From Paenibacillus sp. (lineage in GTDB: Bacteria; Bacillota; Bacilli; Paenibacillales; NBRC-103111): 64,000 bases of DNA. The notes under the pieces are model-generated. The model worked only from the letters and a program-made list of their open reading frames with translations. It did not search any database and had not been told where the DNA came from. The stretch covers positions 62,001 to 126,000 of the forward strand of contig JAPSLM010000003.1 in NCBI GenBank assembly GCA_031180825.1, written 5' to 3'. Positions within the stretch are counted from its first letter, which is position 1. Each line of letters begins with the position of its first letter. Of this stretch, positions 8,558 to 16,958 are shown one piece after another. The translations under genes were made by a program, and so were the position numbers.

Positions 8558-11311
8558 TCAGGGCTTTTCAATTTCGAAAATTTTATCGTCAATCACGTAA
8601 ACCATCACTTCTTCGTTCTCCATAAACGTGCTTGGCGCTACCGTTTGGGTGCCTTTATGCAAATACGCTTTGGCGAATAAATTATAAGATGTCTTATCGT
8701 TATTTGCCGTCGGCTTCAGAAGCAATTGATTCAGCACCGTATCGTAAGAAGATATCGTACGCTTCGTTGCGGTCGCCACTTGAATGATCGCCTTATCGTT
8801 AGCGTCCCGGATAATCTCTACCCGGTCATTCGGCTTGATCGTGTTCAATGCGGCTGACGTATTGGCATTTTGTCTGATTGTGAACTGCTGGCCGACCGTA
8901 ATCACCTGGATGTTGCCTTGGAAATCCTGAATGGTCAGCGTGCCTGCCGTTACGTCCACATTCGTTACTTTGCCGCGCACCGAATTGAGCAATTGAAGAC
9001 TGTCGAGCTTGCTGCCGTTAAAGCTGGCTTTGATGTATTCGTCGATCAAAATATCGGAGAAAGCATGGGATTGCTTGCCCGGGTTAATAATTTGATCGTT
9101 GTTCTCCACCTTGAACGTAAGCTGCGTGCCCGTCTCGTCCTTCGCGGTAACTTGGCTCGTGCTAGAATTGGTGACCAGCACCTTGTACACGCCCGTTTTC
9201 TTGGCCATCAGGCTCACAACGAAATCCTGCGTGCTCGCCAGCGTTAGACGGACCGCATCGCCGACTTTCAGGTCCGAAATGGTGCTGTTCGTTTTATTAA
9301 ACATTTCGACGGACGCTCCATAATTGACTTTGAACGTCAGGTTCTGCCCTCCGGCGGTACGAATGGTCAGATCATTCGTAAGATTACTCGTATTGATTTG
9401 GGCGATTGTACCCTCCACATTCTGCGTCGTCTCGATCTGCACGACTCTGTCTTTGGATACCTTAAGATCCACTTTTCTCTTATCGTTGCCGTTGCCTATA
9501 AATGTGTTCTGGAAGTTTGCCAGCTGAACCGGACCGCCCATAAAGCGGATATTCGTATTATCCGTTAACCGGTAAGCGCCTACTCCGTCGCTCTCGGTGC
9601 TGATCATCACAGCTTTGGAATTGGCGTCATAGCTAAGTATCGTAGCGTAAACGAACTGCTTGACCGAGCGGCTGGTAACGGAAATTTTGACGATTTTATC
9701 ATTGATCATATCCAATTTCAACTGGTCGCCCGATTCGATGTCGAACAAGCTTGGATTGGTCAAGCCGTCGATTGTAATAATCGCATTATCGGCGATGTGA
9801 TAGGCGCCAAGCGAGCCGCCAGCTTTATTAATCGTCAAGATCCGCTTGTCGCTGCTTAAGCTTGCCATCGTCCCTTCAATCGAATCGCTGGAATCGGCAG
9901 GCTTTTTCACCGAAACGGTTTGAAGCTCGTTGTCCTTCACCTCGTAGCTTACCGCATCGCCGACACGCAGCTTCGAGAGATCGGCCGTCGAGCCGTCTTG
10001 CAGCTTCACGACCGTACGCGTAGTGAGCGTGAACGATTCGTTCTGCCCGGTCCCCTGCTCCAGGAACGTCACTTGGTTTTGTTCTTTATTCAGACTGAGC
10101 ACCGTACCTTCAGACGTTTTGCTGACCGGCGTTTGCTTAAGTACGATTTGCGAGATTTTCGATTCTTTCAGCAGCGTGTTCCGCTTCAATTCGACGATGC
10201 TTCCCGGCGACAAAGAGCTTAGGCTCAAGCCGCGGCCTTCTTTATCCGTCACCGTCACGGTCGGGTATAAATCATAAAGCTCATTTTTTCCGTTACGCTG
10301 AATCGAGGCCATCATCCGGTCGGTGAATACTTCCGTCAGCGTTCCTTCATAGGTTTCCATTTTCTGTTGATCGTTGGTGAGTTCTATGTACAGCGCCTCG
10401 CCTTGTTTTTGTACCAAATACACTTCGTTCGTCAGCTTGATATTCGACGGCGAAATCCGGCTGTCGTCTTTGCCGCTATAAAAGGCCGTATCGGAAGACA
10501 GCGTATATTCCGTCGTTTGTCCATTGGCATTCAGCACGCTGATTTTGCGGTCTGTCAGCTCCATCACATATCCGGTCACGACCCGGGAAGAGCGGGAGGT
10601 CGTTTCTTTATCCGCGCGGCTTAAGAATGTCGCCATTTGAGCGCGGGTCACCTTATCCTTCGGCTTGAAGCTGTTATCATCAAAGCCTTGTACGAGCTTG
10701 AGCGATACCGCCGCATTGATATAACCGGATGCCCACGAGGAGAAATCTTTGCTGTCCGAAAATCCCGAAGAGGATTGCGCCTGCTGATTGGCCAGATCCT
10801 GCTTGCCGATCGCGCGAATAACCAGCTTGGCCACCCATTCGCGGGACGCTTCCTTCGCTCCCCAAGCCGTTTTGGCGTTGGTGCCGTCCGCCGTTTCTTC
10901 TTGAATATTAATTAAGCCGCGGTCGATCGCATAAGCGACATACGGTTTGAAGAAATCGTCCACACCGAAGGGCAGCGCCGTTTCCGCCTTGCTCTTCGTT
11001 ACTTCCGATTCCAGACCCATAAACCGCAGCGCCATCACGATGACTTCCTGCTGCGATACGGAGTTTTCCGGTCGGTACGCCCCTTTTTCATATCCTTCAA
11101 TCACCCCGAGAGAAGCCAGCTTGGTGACATGCTTGACGGCCCAATGCTGGTCCCCTACGTCGGTAAAGCGCTGCGAATTTACGGAGCTCCCCGTCGAGAT
11201 ATTGCTCTTGGTTTCGGCCGCGGCGGCAAAAACCGGGCTGCCGAATGCCAGCGACAGCGCCAAAACGGCCGCCGCCAGTCTGCGTGCTTGTCTGGAATTG
11301 ATGCTTTTCAT
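8558..11311 (-). CDS. S-layer homology domain protein with tandem beta-rich repeats
   Basis: A 917-residue exported protein. A signal peptide (about 1-30, ending AAAAETKS) is followed by three SLH domains (about 49-95, 110-170 and 182-233) that anchor to pyruvylated secondary cell-wall polymer. The remaining ~680 residues carry roughly eight divergent repeats of 70-85 residues with the pattern GTV...VTF/LTI...F(T)...DLKVGDAV...V..I, resembling DUF5666-type beta repeats. I see no catalytic motif, so it is probably structural or adhesive. It lies 51 bases behind a GerMN lipoprotein and follows a cell-wall amidase, and the good GAGGAG site and single downstream terminator suggest one envelope operon. 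Confidence 0.85.
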   Translation of the reverse strand: MKSINSRQARRLAAAVLALSLAFGSPVFAAAAETKSNISTGSSVNSQRFTDVGDQHWAVKHVTKLASLGVIEGYEKGAYRPENSVSQQEVIVMALRFMGLESEVTKSKAETALPFGVDDFFKPYVAYAIDRGLINIQEETADGTNAKTAWGAKEASREWVAKLVIRAIGKQDLANQQAQSSSGFSDSKDFSSWASGYINAAVSLKLVQGFDDNSFKPKDKVTRAQMATFLSRADKETTSRSSRVVTGYVMELTDRKISVLNANGQTTEYTLSSDTAFYSGKDDSRISPSNIKLTNEVYLVQKQGEALYIELTNDQQKMETYEGTLTEVFTDRMMASIQRNGKNELYDLYPTVTVTDKEGRGLSLSSLSPGSIVELKRNTLLKESKISQIVLKQTPVSKTSEGTVLSLNKEQNQVTFLEQGTGQNESFTLTTRTVVKLQDGSTADLSKLRVGDAVSYEVKDNELQTVSVKKPADSSDSIEGTMASLSSDKRILTINKAGGSLGAYHIADNAIITIDGLTNPSLFDIESGDQLKLDMINDKIVKISVTSRSVKQFVYATILSYDANSKAVMISTESDGVGAYRLTDNTNIRFMGGPVQLANFQNTFIGNGNDKRKVDLKVSKDRVVQIETTQNVEGTIAQINTSNLTNDLTIRTAGGQNLTFKVNYGASVEMFNKTNSTISDLKVGDAVRLTLASTQDFVVSLMAKKTGVYKVLVTNSSTSQVTAKDETGTQLTFKVENNDQIINPGKQSHAFSDILIDEYIKASFNGSKLDSLQLLNSVRGKVTNVDVTAGTLTIQDFQGNIQVITVGQQFTIRQNANTSAALNTIKPNDRVEIIRDANDKAIIQVATATKRTISSYDTVLNQLLLKPTANNDKTSYNLFAKAYLHKGTQTVAPSTFMENEEVMVYVIDDKIFEIEKP

Positions 11312-11362
11312 GAAATAGCTCCTCTCGATCGACTTATGTTAGTTCATGATGTACATTTGACT

Positions 11363-11956
11363 TTAGCTGCGTTTGATCGGATGCGGCAAATCCATATGTC
11401 CCATCAGGCTTTCGACCTGCTTTCCGTCAACCAGCACTTCGATGGACTTGACTTCGGAAAACTGGAACATCGTTTTTTGCAGGGCGTCCAGCAGCATTTC
11501 TTCCCCGCCGGAGCCCAGTTTTCCGTCATCCGCAATCGATACGTCAAGATTCAGTTGGCCGTCTTTCAACGCGACGCTGTTGTACGTAAATCCCTTAAAT
11601 AGCGAAATGGTACTGTCATCAGAGCTTGCTTTCAACTGGTTAAGCGCGGCCAAATATTTGTCCTGATCCTGCTTGAAGCTGATCGTCACATCTTTCTGAA
11701 CGAGTTTCTCAAGCTGGGCATCGCTGTAATACGCTTTGATCTTAAGCTCCTTCTTATCCGGGTCCGGCTTCGGGGCGGACGTCTCCGGCGGAGTCGCCGT
11801 CTTCTCTTCCCCCGTCCCGGGCTGCGCAGCTTGTCCGCTTTTGTTGGGCGGCGTTTCCGCGGTGCCTTGCAACGGCGCTTTGCTCGTTCCGCAGCCTGCC
11901 AGCAGCAGGGCCGCGATGACTGCAGCGGCCATTCCTTTTTGCCATGTTTTGTGCAT
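11363..11956 (-). CDS. GerMN-domain lipoprotein
   Basis: A 197-residue lipoprotein. Lipobox LLLAGC places the lipidated cysteine near residue 22. A Pro/Ser/Thr-rich spacer of about 50 residues follows, then one GerMN-type domain (about 75-185) with the ITISF / SFKGFTYNSVALKDGQLNLD pattern seen in GerM and related spore or envelope proteins. The ATG at 11956 is chosen for its AAGGAG site nine bases upstream; an in-frame GTG two codons earlier is less likely. The gene starts 13 bases after the amidase stop codon. GerMN domains are thought to act in peptidoglycan-associated assembly outside the membrane, which fits the amidase neighbour. Confidence 0.8.
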   Translation of the reverse strand: MHKTWQKGMAAAVIAALLLAGCGTSKAPLQGTAETPPNKSGQAAQPGTGEEKTATPPETSAPKPDPDKKELKIKAYYSDAQLEKLVQKDVTISFKQDQDKYLAALNQLKASSDDSTISLFKGFTYNSVALKDGQLNLDVSIADDGKLGSGGEEMLLDALQKTMFQFSEVKSIEVLVDGKQVESLMGHMDLPHPIKRS

Positions 11957-11969
11957 CGTCACCCACTCC

Positions 11970-13916
11970 TTACTCGAGATTCAACTGCTTCTTGATGGCA
12001 GTCACGATGGATGCGGCGACCTTGTTTTGAAAAGCATCCTGATACAACAGTTCCTCTTCCGTTCGATTACTCAAGAAGCCGATTTCCAGCAGTACGGCCG
12101 GCATAGTCGAGTTTTTAATGACGACGAAACGCTCCTGCTTCACTTTGCGGTCCGGAAAACCGGTAGCCTCGATAAGATGCTCGTGCATCAGCTTGGCAAA
12201 ATCGAGACTTTGCTCCGTCCAATAATACGTTTCTGTCCCGCCGACCGTTTCTTTTCCGGCGGAATTGGCATGAATCGAGATAAACAAATCGGCATCGGCG
12301 TTGTTTGCCATGGTCGGGCGGTCTTCCAATTCGATGAACGTATCGTCCGAGCGAGTCATCGTCACTTCGATCTTCGGCTCTTTCTCCAGCAGAGCCGCCA
12401 CCTTCCGGCCGAGCGATAGTACGGCGTCTTTCTCATGCCGATTATGCAGCGAGCTGGCTCCGTTATCCTTGCCGCCATGTCCGGGATCGATGAAGACCCG
12501 GTAGCGGGTTTTACCGAAAGATACTTTCCCGGTAATTTCCCCGTTTTGCTGAACGGAGGCCAAGCGAAGCTCCCCCTTCTGCGGCAAATCTAATACTATT
12601 CTAACGATAGATGCTTCTTTTGAAAATAGCGAATAACGAATTTGTGTGACAAATTCGCTCTTATCCGGCAAAGTTCCTTCGCCTTGCGGATTGAGCTTGG
12701 CCATAAGCGCCGGGTCCAGCTGCGCGTTCGGCAGATCAAGAACGATCCGGTCCGGATTGGCCAAACGGAATATACTCGGCTTTCTGGCGCAATCCGACGC
12801 TTTGATCGTCAGCGTATCGCCTTGCAGCGAAATCGATTGTACGGTAACCAAGCCGTTTGCGGCGCTTTTGTCGCCGGACGCTTCCTGCTTGCCCGCTGCC
12901 GGCGGCTGCGTTCCGCCCGCCGCTTGCTGCGTTCCGCTTCCCGATTGTGCCGTTCCGTTCGACGCCGTTTCGTTCGAAGCTTGACTTCCTCCGGCCACCG
13001 GGGACGTGCTGCCGTTCGCCGGCTGCGCAGCGCCGTTTGCCGACGGCGAAGCGCCATTCGCCGGCTGCTGGCTCCCTGCGGCCGCTGTCGTCCCGCCGCC
13101 GGTTGACTGCATGCCCCCGGGCGCGGGGACGCAAGCCAATAGCTGCCCGGAACCGCTTTTCCCCGGCGATGTCCCTCCCGCGGGGGAATTGGTTCCTCCG
13201 GGTAACGGCGAAGTGCCGGTTTCCTTTCCGGCGTTCTTTCCGCTGTCGGGCTTATCGCCCGCTTTCACTGTGCCGTCGGGCTTATCGCCAGCTTTCACTG
13301 TATTGTCCGGTTCGAACGAGGAGGCGGGCTTGCCGTCGGCCGGCACGGTGCCTGGCTCTTTATCGCCGGGCTTGCCGACGACGATGCCGGGTTCTTTATC
13401 GCCGGGCTTCTCCGTTTTCGAAGGCGTCTTATCGTCTTTGCCCTTTTCCGGCGTGGACAAATTAACCGCCTGGTTGCGTTCGTCCCATGATACCTTTACC
13501 CCTAACTGCTCGCTTACGAACCGTACGGGCAGCATCGTATTGCCCTCAATGATTGTGGGCGCCGCCTCCAGCTGAAACGATTTCCCTCCTGCCGTTGCAT
13601 TCTTCTTGTCAATAAATAGCTGTATATTGGTTTCGTCTTTCACTACCGTAACTTTTCGCTGTTTCTCATCCCAGGTAACCTTGGAGCCGAGCTCTTCCGC
13701 AATGATTCGAACGGGCACGATGACGCTCCCGTCCACGTTGCGCGGAGCGACTTCCGGCGCAAGCTTTTTTCCGTTTAATACCAACTGAATTGGCGGCGCG
13801 GGCGGCTTAGACGACTTCGGCGTGGGTGATTTGGACGGAGCGGCTGCCGAGCCTACGGCCGGCAGCAACAGGAGCGACGCGATCGACAGGGTGAACCAAG
13901 CCGTTAAAAATTTCAT
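11970..13916 (-). CDS. N-acetylmuramoyl-L-alanine amidase (Amidase_3) with two stalk domains and AMIN domain
   Basis: A 648-residue secreted cell-wall hydrolase. After the signal peptide come two copper-amine-oxidase-N-like stalk domains, recognised by VIVPVRIIAEELG and MLPVRFVSEQLG (about 45-155). A low-complexity Gly/Pro/Thr/Ser linker of ~190 residues follows, then an AMIN domain (about 355-450) and a zinc amidase domain (about 460-648). The zinc and catalytic residues are visible: His in DPGHGG, Glu in RHEKD, His in SIHAN and Glu in LLEIGFLSN. The ATG at 13916 has a GAGGTG site and is preferred over a TTG at 13928. The linker is coded by short direct repeats near 13244-13301. Confidence 0.92.
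   Translation of the reverse strand: MKFLTAWFTLSIASLLLLPAVGSAAAPSKSPTPKSSKPPAPPIQLVLNGKKLAPEVAPRNVDGSVIVPVRIIAEELGSKVTWDEKQRKVTVVKDETNIQLFIDKKNATAGGKSFQLEAAPTIIEGNTMLPVRFVSEQLGVKVSWDERNQAVNLSTPEKGKDDKTPSKTEKPGDKEPGIVVGKPGDKEPGTVPADGKPASSFEPDNTVKAGDKPDGTVKAGDKPDSGKNAGKETGTSPLPGGTNSPAGGTSPGKSGSGQLLACVPAPGGMQSTGGGTTAAAGSQQPANGASPSANGAAQPANGSTSPVAGGSQASNETASNGTAQSGSGTQQAAGGTQPPAAGKQEASGDKSAANGLVTVQSISLQGDTLTIKASDCARKPSIFRLANPDRIVLDLPNAQLDPALMAKLNPQGEGTLPDKSEFVTQIRYSLFSKEASIVRIVLDLPQKGELRLASVQQNGEITGKVSFGKTRYRVFIDPGHGGKDNGASSLHNRHEKDAVLSLGRKVAALLEKEPKIEVTMTRSDDTFIELEDRPTMANNADADLFISIHANSAGKETVGGTETYYWTEQSLDFAKLMHEHLIEATGFPDRKVKQERFVVIKNSTMPAVLLEIGFLSNRTEEELLYQDAFQNKVAASIVTAIKKQLNLE
13244..13301. 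repeat. Tandem 30-bp coding repeat in the amidase linker
   Basis: Two near-identical ~28-base copies (core TCGGGCTTATCGCC plus GCTTTCACTGT) lie 30 bases apart and encode a KAGDKPDG-type motif. A related unit, CTTTATCGCCGGGCTT, recurs twice just downstream on the plus strand. Such repeats favour length variation of the linker. Confidence 0.7.
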
Positions 13917-14030
13917 TTTACACCTCAAAATCTTGTAATTTTTTTGCTTTATGTAGAAAGCTGGAAGTGAGTGCTACTTCCGGCCGACAAAAAGAATACT
14001 GTGGTGAAAACTACCAATATATTAGACTAA

Positions 14031-14060
14031 ATTCTATCAAAAAAGTTGCACGTTCGGCAA
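14031..14060 (-). promoter_or_regulatory. Candidate sigma-A promoter of the amidase operon
   Basis: Minus-strand TTGCCG (14060-14055) and TAGAAT (14036-14031) are separated by 18 bases. The transcribed leader would be about 110 nt. Confidence 0.5.
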
Positions 14061-14086
14061 ATTTCGTAGAATTCGCGAGGAAATGC

Positions 14087-14122
14087 AAAAAAACCGAAGG
14101 CTCGGCGCCTTCGGCTTCGGTT
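14087..14122 (-). terminator. Intrinsic terminator after the FtsH-like protease gene
   Basis: Minus-strand AACCGAAG pairs with CTTCGGTT around a GC-rich loop and is followed by a T tract. It begins 12 bases after the protease stop codon. Confidence 0.85.
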
Positions 14123-14133
14123 ATCGTCTATTT

Positions 14134-15633
14134 TCAGGCAATTTGGGCTTGCGACGATTGCTTGAGGAGCTCACGGAACTGGTCTCCGGAAAGCACTTCC
14201 TCGGCAATCAAAATGTCAAGCGATTGTTCGAATACAGATCTATGGCTCTCCAGCATACGCCGCGTCGCCTCCGTCAGCTCTTCCAAAATCGCGGCATTTT
14301 CCTTCATAAGCTCCTGCTTCGTCACCATCTCGCGGTCGATGATGCCGAGCCTTGTAAGCCCCGAATCCATCATCGTGCGCACCATATTCAGCGCCTGCTC
14401 GAAATCGTTGCGCGAGCCGGTGCTTCGTCCGCCGTAGAACATTTCCTCCGCCACGGCACCGCCAAGCGCGACCATAATTTGCTGCTCGATCTCCGCTTTC
14501 GTATACAAATACTGATCCTGCTGCGGATTATGGCGTACAAAACCGAGCGCTTTTCCCCGAGGGCTAAGCGAAACCTGGGAAACGGAGCCCGGCCGCACCA
14601 GCTCGGCGGCGATAGCGTGTCCAAGCTCATGCAGCGCAACGCGTTCCCGCTCTTCCTTATTCGATTCGCGGTCCGTCTTCTCGCCGAGCATGACCTTATC
14701 GACCGCGAGCGACAAGTGATGCTGTTCGATCAAGTCGGCTCCGTCACGCATGGCATAAATCGCCGCTTCGTTCATGACGCTTTCCAGCTGCGCGCCGGAG
14801 AAATGGAATGTTTCCCGCGCGATCGCCTCCAGGTCGACCCCTTCGGCCAGCGGCTTGTTTTTGGCGTGGATGTTCAGAATGTGCAGCCGGCCTTTTTTGT
14901 CCGGCAAATCGACTTCGATATGACGGTCGAACCGTCCGGGACGCAGCAGCGCTCCGTCCAGCATTTCCTTGCGGTTCGTGGCCGCAATGATCAGAACGCG
15001 GGGCGTTTCGCTTGTATGAATCCCGTCCATCTCGGTGAGCAATTGGTTCAGCGTCTGATCGTATTCCCGATGCTGACCGCCGTCCCGTTTGCCGCCGATG
15101 ACATCGATCTCGTCGATAAACACAATGGCGCTCTCTTTATTCTCCTTCGCGGCGCGGGAACGGGCTTCCTTGAACAAGTCGCGGATGCGGCTCGCCCCGA
15201 CACCGACATACATTTCGACAAACTCACTGCCGGAGGCAGCCAAAAATACGGAGTTCGTATAGTGCGCAGCGGCTTTCGCCATCAGCGTTTTCCCGGTTCC
15301 CGGGGGACCCGTGAGCAGAATGCCCTTGAGCGGACGAATGCCGAGCTTTTTAATATCGTCGTAACGGATCAGAAAATCAAGCGCTTCTTTCAGCTCGCCC
15401 TTTGCCCGATCCTGTCCGCCGATATCGTCGAACGTCAGAAAGCCGGGCGTTTTGCCGCGCGATTTGCGCTCCGAGCCTACGTTCAGCCCTCCGCGGGCGC
15501 GGGCCATATACAAGAAGGTACCCAAGATCGCGGCCATAAATACGATAGGAAACAGATTCACTCCGATATAAAGCAGAAAAATAACAAGGACCGGTATAAA
15601 GCCGAACAAAATCTCTTTTCCGTACTTACTCAT
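14134..15633 (-). CDS. FtsH-like membrane AAA+ zinc metalloprotease lacking the extracytoplasmic domain
   Basis: A 499-residue protein. Two hydrophobic segments at about 10-40 are nearly contiguous, so the ~70-residue extracytoplasmic domain of FtsH is missing. The AAA+ domain has Walker A GPPGTGKT (near 108), pore loop EMYVGVGAS, Walker B FIDEID and second region of homology ATNRKEMLDGALLRPGRFDR. The protease domain has the zinc motif HELGH and a third-ligand Asp in RNDFEQA, so it should be catalytically active. It is shorter than housekeeping FtsH (~640 residues) and lacks the acidic C-terminal tail. The ATG at 15633 overlaps the upstream gene by 8 bases, preferred over an open extension to 15678. 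Likely role: specialised membrane protein quality control. Confidence 0.88.
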   Translation of the reverse strand: MSKYGKEILFGFIPVLVIFLLYIGVNLFPIVFMAAILGTFLYMARARGGLNVGSERKSRGKTPGFLTFDDIGGQDRAKGELKEALDFLIRYDDIKKLGIRPLKGILLTGPPGTGKTLMAKAAAHYTNSVFLAASGSEFVEMYVGVGASRIRDLFKEARSRAAKENKESAIVFIDEIDVIGGKRDGGQHREYDQTLNQLLTEMDGIHTSETPRVLIIAATNRKEMLDGALLRPGRFDRHIEVDLPDKKGRLHILNIHAKNKPLAEGVDLEAIARETFHFSGAQLESVMNEAAIYAMRDGADLIEQHHLSLAVDKVMLGEKTDRESNKEERERVALHELGHAIAAELVRPGSVSQVSLSPRGKALGFVRHNPQQDQYLYTKAEIEQQIMVALGGAVAEEMFYGGRSTGSRNDFEQALNMVRTMMDSGLTRLGIIDREMVTKQELMKENAAILEELTEATRRMLESHRSVFEQSLDILIAEEVLSGDQFRELLKQSSQAQIA

Positions 15634-16159
15634 TCGGCCACACCCCCAGCTTGGCAGGCGTTCTCGGCAGCATGACATATTTGCTGGCGGTGCCGTCCGA
15701 CAGCGTTACATACACATATTTATCATCCATCTCGGTGGACGCTTTAATTCCGTCGCCGCCCTGAGCCTGCAGCGTCTTCGGAATTTGCGCATACTGCTTC
15801 GTTTCCATGGCCTGAGCCACCTCGAACAAAGCGGAAGACCACCATTGCTCCAGCTTCGGCGAAGGATCGTTCACGACTTTGAGCTTCAATTCCTTGATAC
15901 CCAGGGTCGTACGGCCTTCGGTTTGGATCTTGCTATATACTTCACGCAGGTTTGTACCCGGTGCGAGTTTCAATTCCATTCGGGCGTCCGGCCCGTTTAA
16001 ATCCATAGAAACCAACTCCACTCCGGAGATGCCGGAGACAATTTTTTGCAGCGGACTTTCCATCGCCAATGTCCGGTAAGCGAAATAACCGCCGAACAGC
16101 AGCGTTGCCGACACAAGAACACTCAATACGACAGGCAAGAGACGTAACTTCATATTCAT
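15626..16159 (-). CDS. Membrane-anchored extracytoplasmic protein of unknown function, coupled to the FtsH-like gene
   Basis: A 177-residue protein with one N-terminal membrane helix (about 6-28) and a predicted extracytoplasmic alpha/beta domain of ~145 residues. I recognise no named family. It overlaps the FtsH-like protease gene by 8 bases and is the first gene of that unit, with its own promoter upstream. Since the protease lacks an extracytoplasmic domain, this protein could supply substrate or partner recognition on the outside; that is inference from gene order only. The start at 16159 follows an AAAGGGGG site at 11 bases; an ATG two codons later is possible. Confidence 0.75.
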   Translation of the reverse strand: MNMKLRLLPVVLSVLVSATLLFGGYFAYRTLAMESPLQKIVSGISGVELVSMDLNGPDARMELKLAPGTNLREVYSKIQTEGRTTLGIKELKLKVVNDPSPKLEQWWSSALFEVAQAMETKQYAQIPKTLQAQGGDGIKASTEMDDKYVYVTLSDGTASKYVMLPRTPAKLGVWPNE

Positions 16160-16247
16160 CAGCTAGACGTCCCCCTTTCTATAAATTCATGTGAAAAACC
16201 TTCCGACGAAGTTTCCCATCTATACATTTTAGCCATACCGATAGTAT

Positions 16248-16277
16248 ATCATATCGTATATACGAATGTTGATGCAA
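16248..16277 (-). promoter_or_regulatory. Candidate sigma-A promoter for the membrane protein/FtsH-like unit
   Basis: Minus-strand TTGCAT (16277-16272) and TATGAT (16253-16248) are spaced by 18 bases, about 90 bases before the first start codon. Confidence 0.55.
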
Positions 16278-16349
16278 TGTGTGGCAATTGATTGAATGGC
16301 GGCATGCGCCCCCTCTGATCTTGGAACTCCGATACATGCTAACTAACCC

Positions 16350-16400
16350 AAAATAGAACAGCCGCGGAAGATGCCGCTTCGTTCGGCGTTTCCCGCGGCG
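16350..16400 (-). terminator. Possible terminator after the TseB-like gene
   Basis: Minus-strand GCCGCGGGAA pairs with TTCCGCGGC across a ~23-base loop that can itself fold, followed by a weak TGTTCTATTTT tract. Confidence 0.45.
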
Positions 16401-16427
16401 GGTTTCTACGTTGATCGCCGGTTTGCG

Positions 16428-16922
16428 CTATTGGATGGTCAGGCTCAGCGTATCGATTGCTTGGCCGTCCTTAAACGCGTAATAATCGTAAAAATGCTGT
16501 TCCAGCTTGCCTTCCGGCTTCAGCTTATAAAATACTTCCCAGACCAGTTGGCCGCTGAGGATTCCCGGCGTCGTCCGAAGCACTATCGCTTCCGGATGCG
16601 CCGCCTTCACTTTCGCTTGGGCCTGTGCCGCATCGATTCCCGCGCTTCCCATTTCCGTATGAATCTCATCCTGGCCTACCCACACGTATACCGGCTGGCC
16701 GATTTTGTCTTCTCCGGTAATGACCGTATAAGGCTTCTCCGCAACGAACCGTTCGACCTTGACCGCTTTGGCCAAAACCGTTTTCTCGTAAGCGGTTAGG
16801 ACCGCAGCACGCTGCTCGGTCCATTCTTTATCCATAATGAAATTAAAAGCCAGGCTCATCCCGGTCACCATTACAACCGCCGCGGCCCCGGCAATGATCG
16901 TGATCTTCCATGCTTTACGCAC
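16428..16922 (-). CDS. tseB: DUF5590/TseB-like membrane-anchored protein (YpmB family)
   Basis: A 164-residue protein with one N-terminal membrane helix (about 7-29) and an extracytoplasmic PepSY-like/DUF5590 region. Length and arrangement match B. subtilis YpmB/TseB (161 residues), which modulates the elongation transpeptidase PBP2A. Conserved features are the post-helix KEWTEQRAAVLTAYEKT segment and a central G-QPVYVWVG strand pair. It starts 36 bases after the MTA/SAH deaminase gene, apparently in the same unit. In Bacillus ypmB precedes aspB-asnS; those are absent here. Assignment is by sequence feel and size, so the exact cell-wall role is inferred. Confidence 0.72.
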   Translation of the reverse strand: MRKAWKITIIAGAAAVVMVTGMSLAFNFIMDKEWTEQRAAVLTAYEKTVLAKAVKVERFVAEKPYTVITGEDKIGQPVYVWVGQDEIHTEMGSAGIDAAQAQAKVKAAHPEAIVLRTTPGILSGQLVWEVFYKLKPEGKLEQHFYDYYAFKDGQAIDTLSLTIQ

Positions 16923-16958
16923 CGGCGGCCTCCTTTCTGCCCGATCGTGCTATATCGC

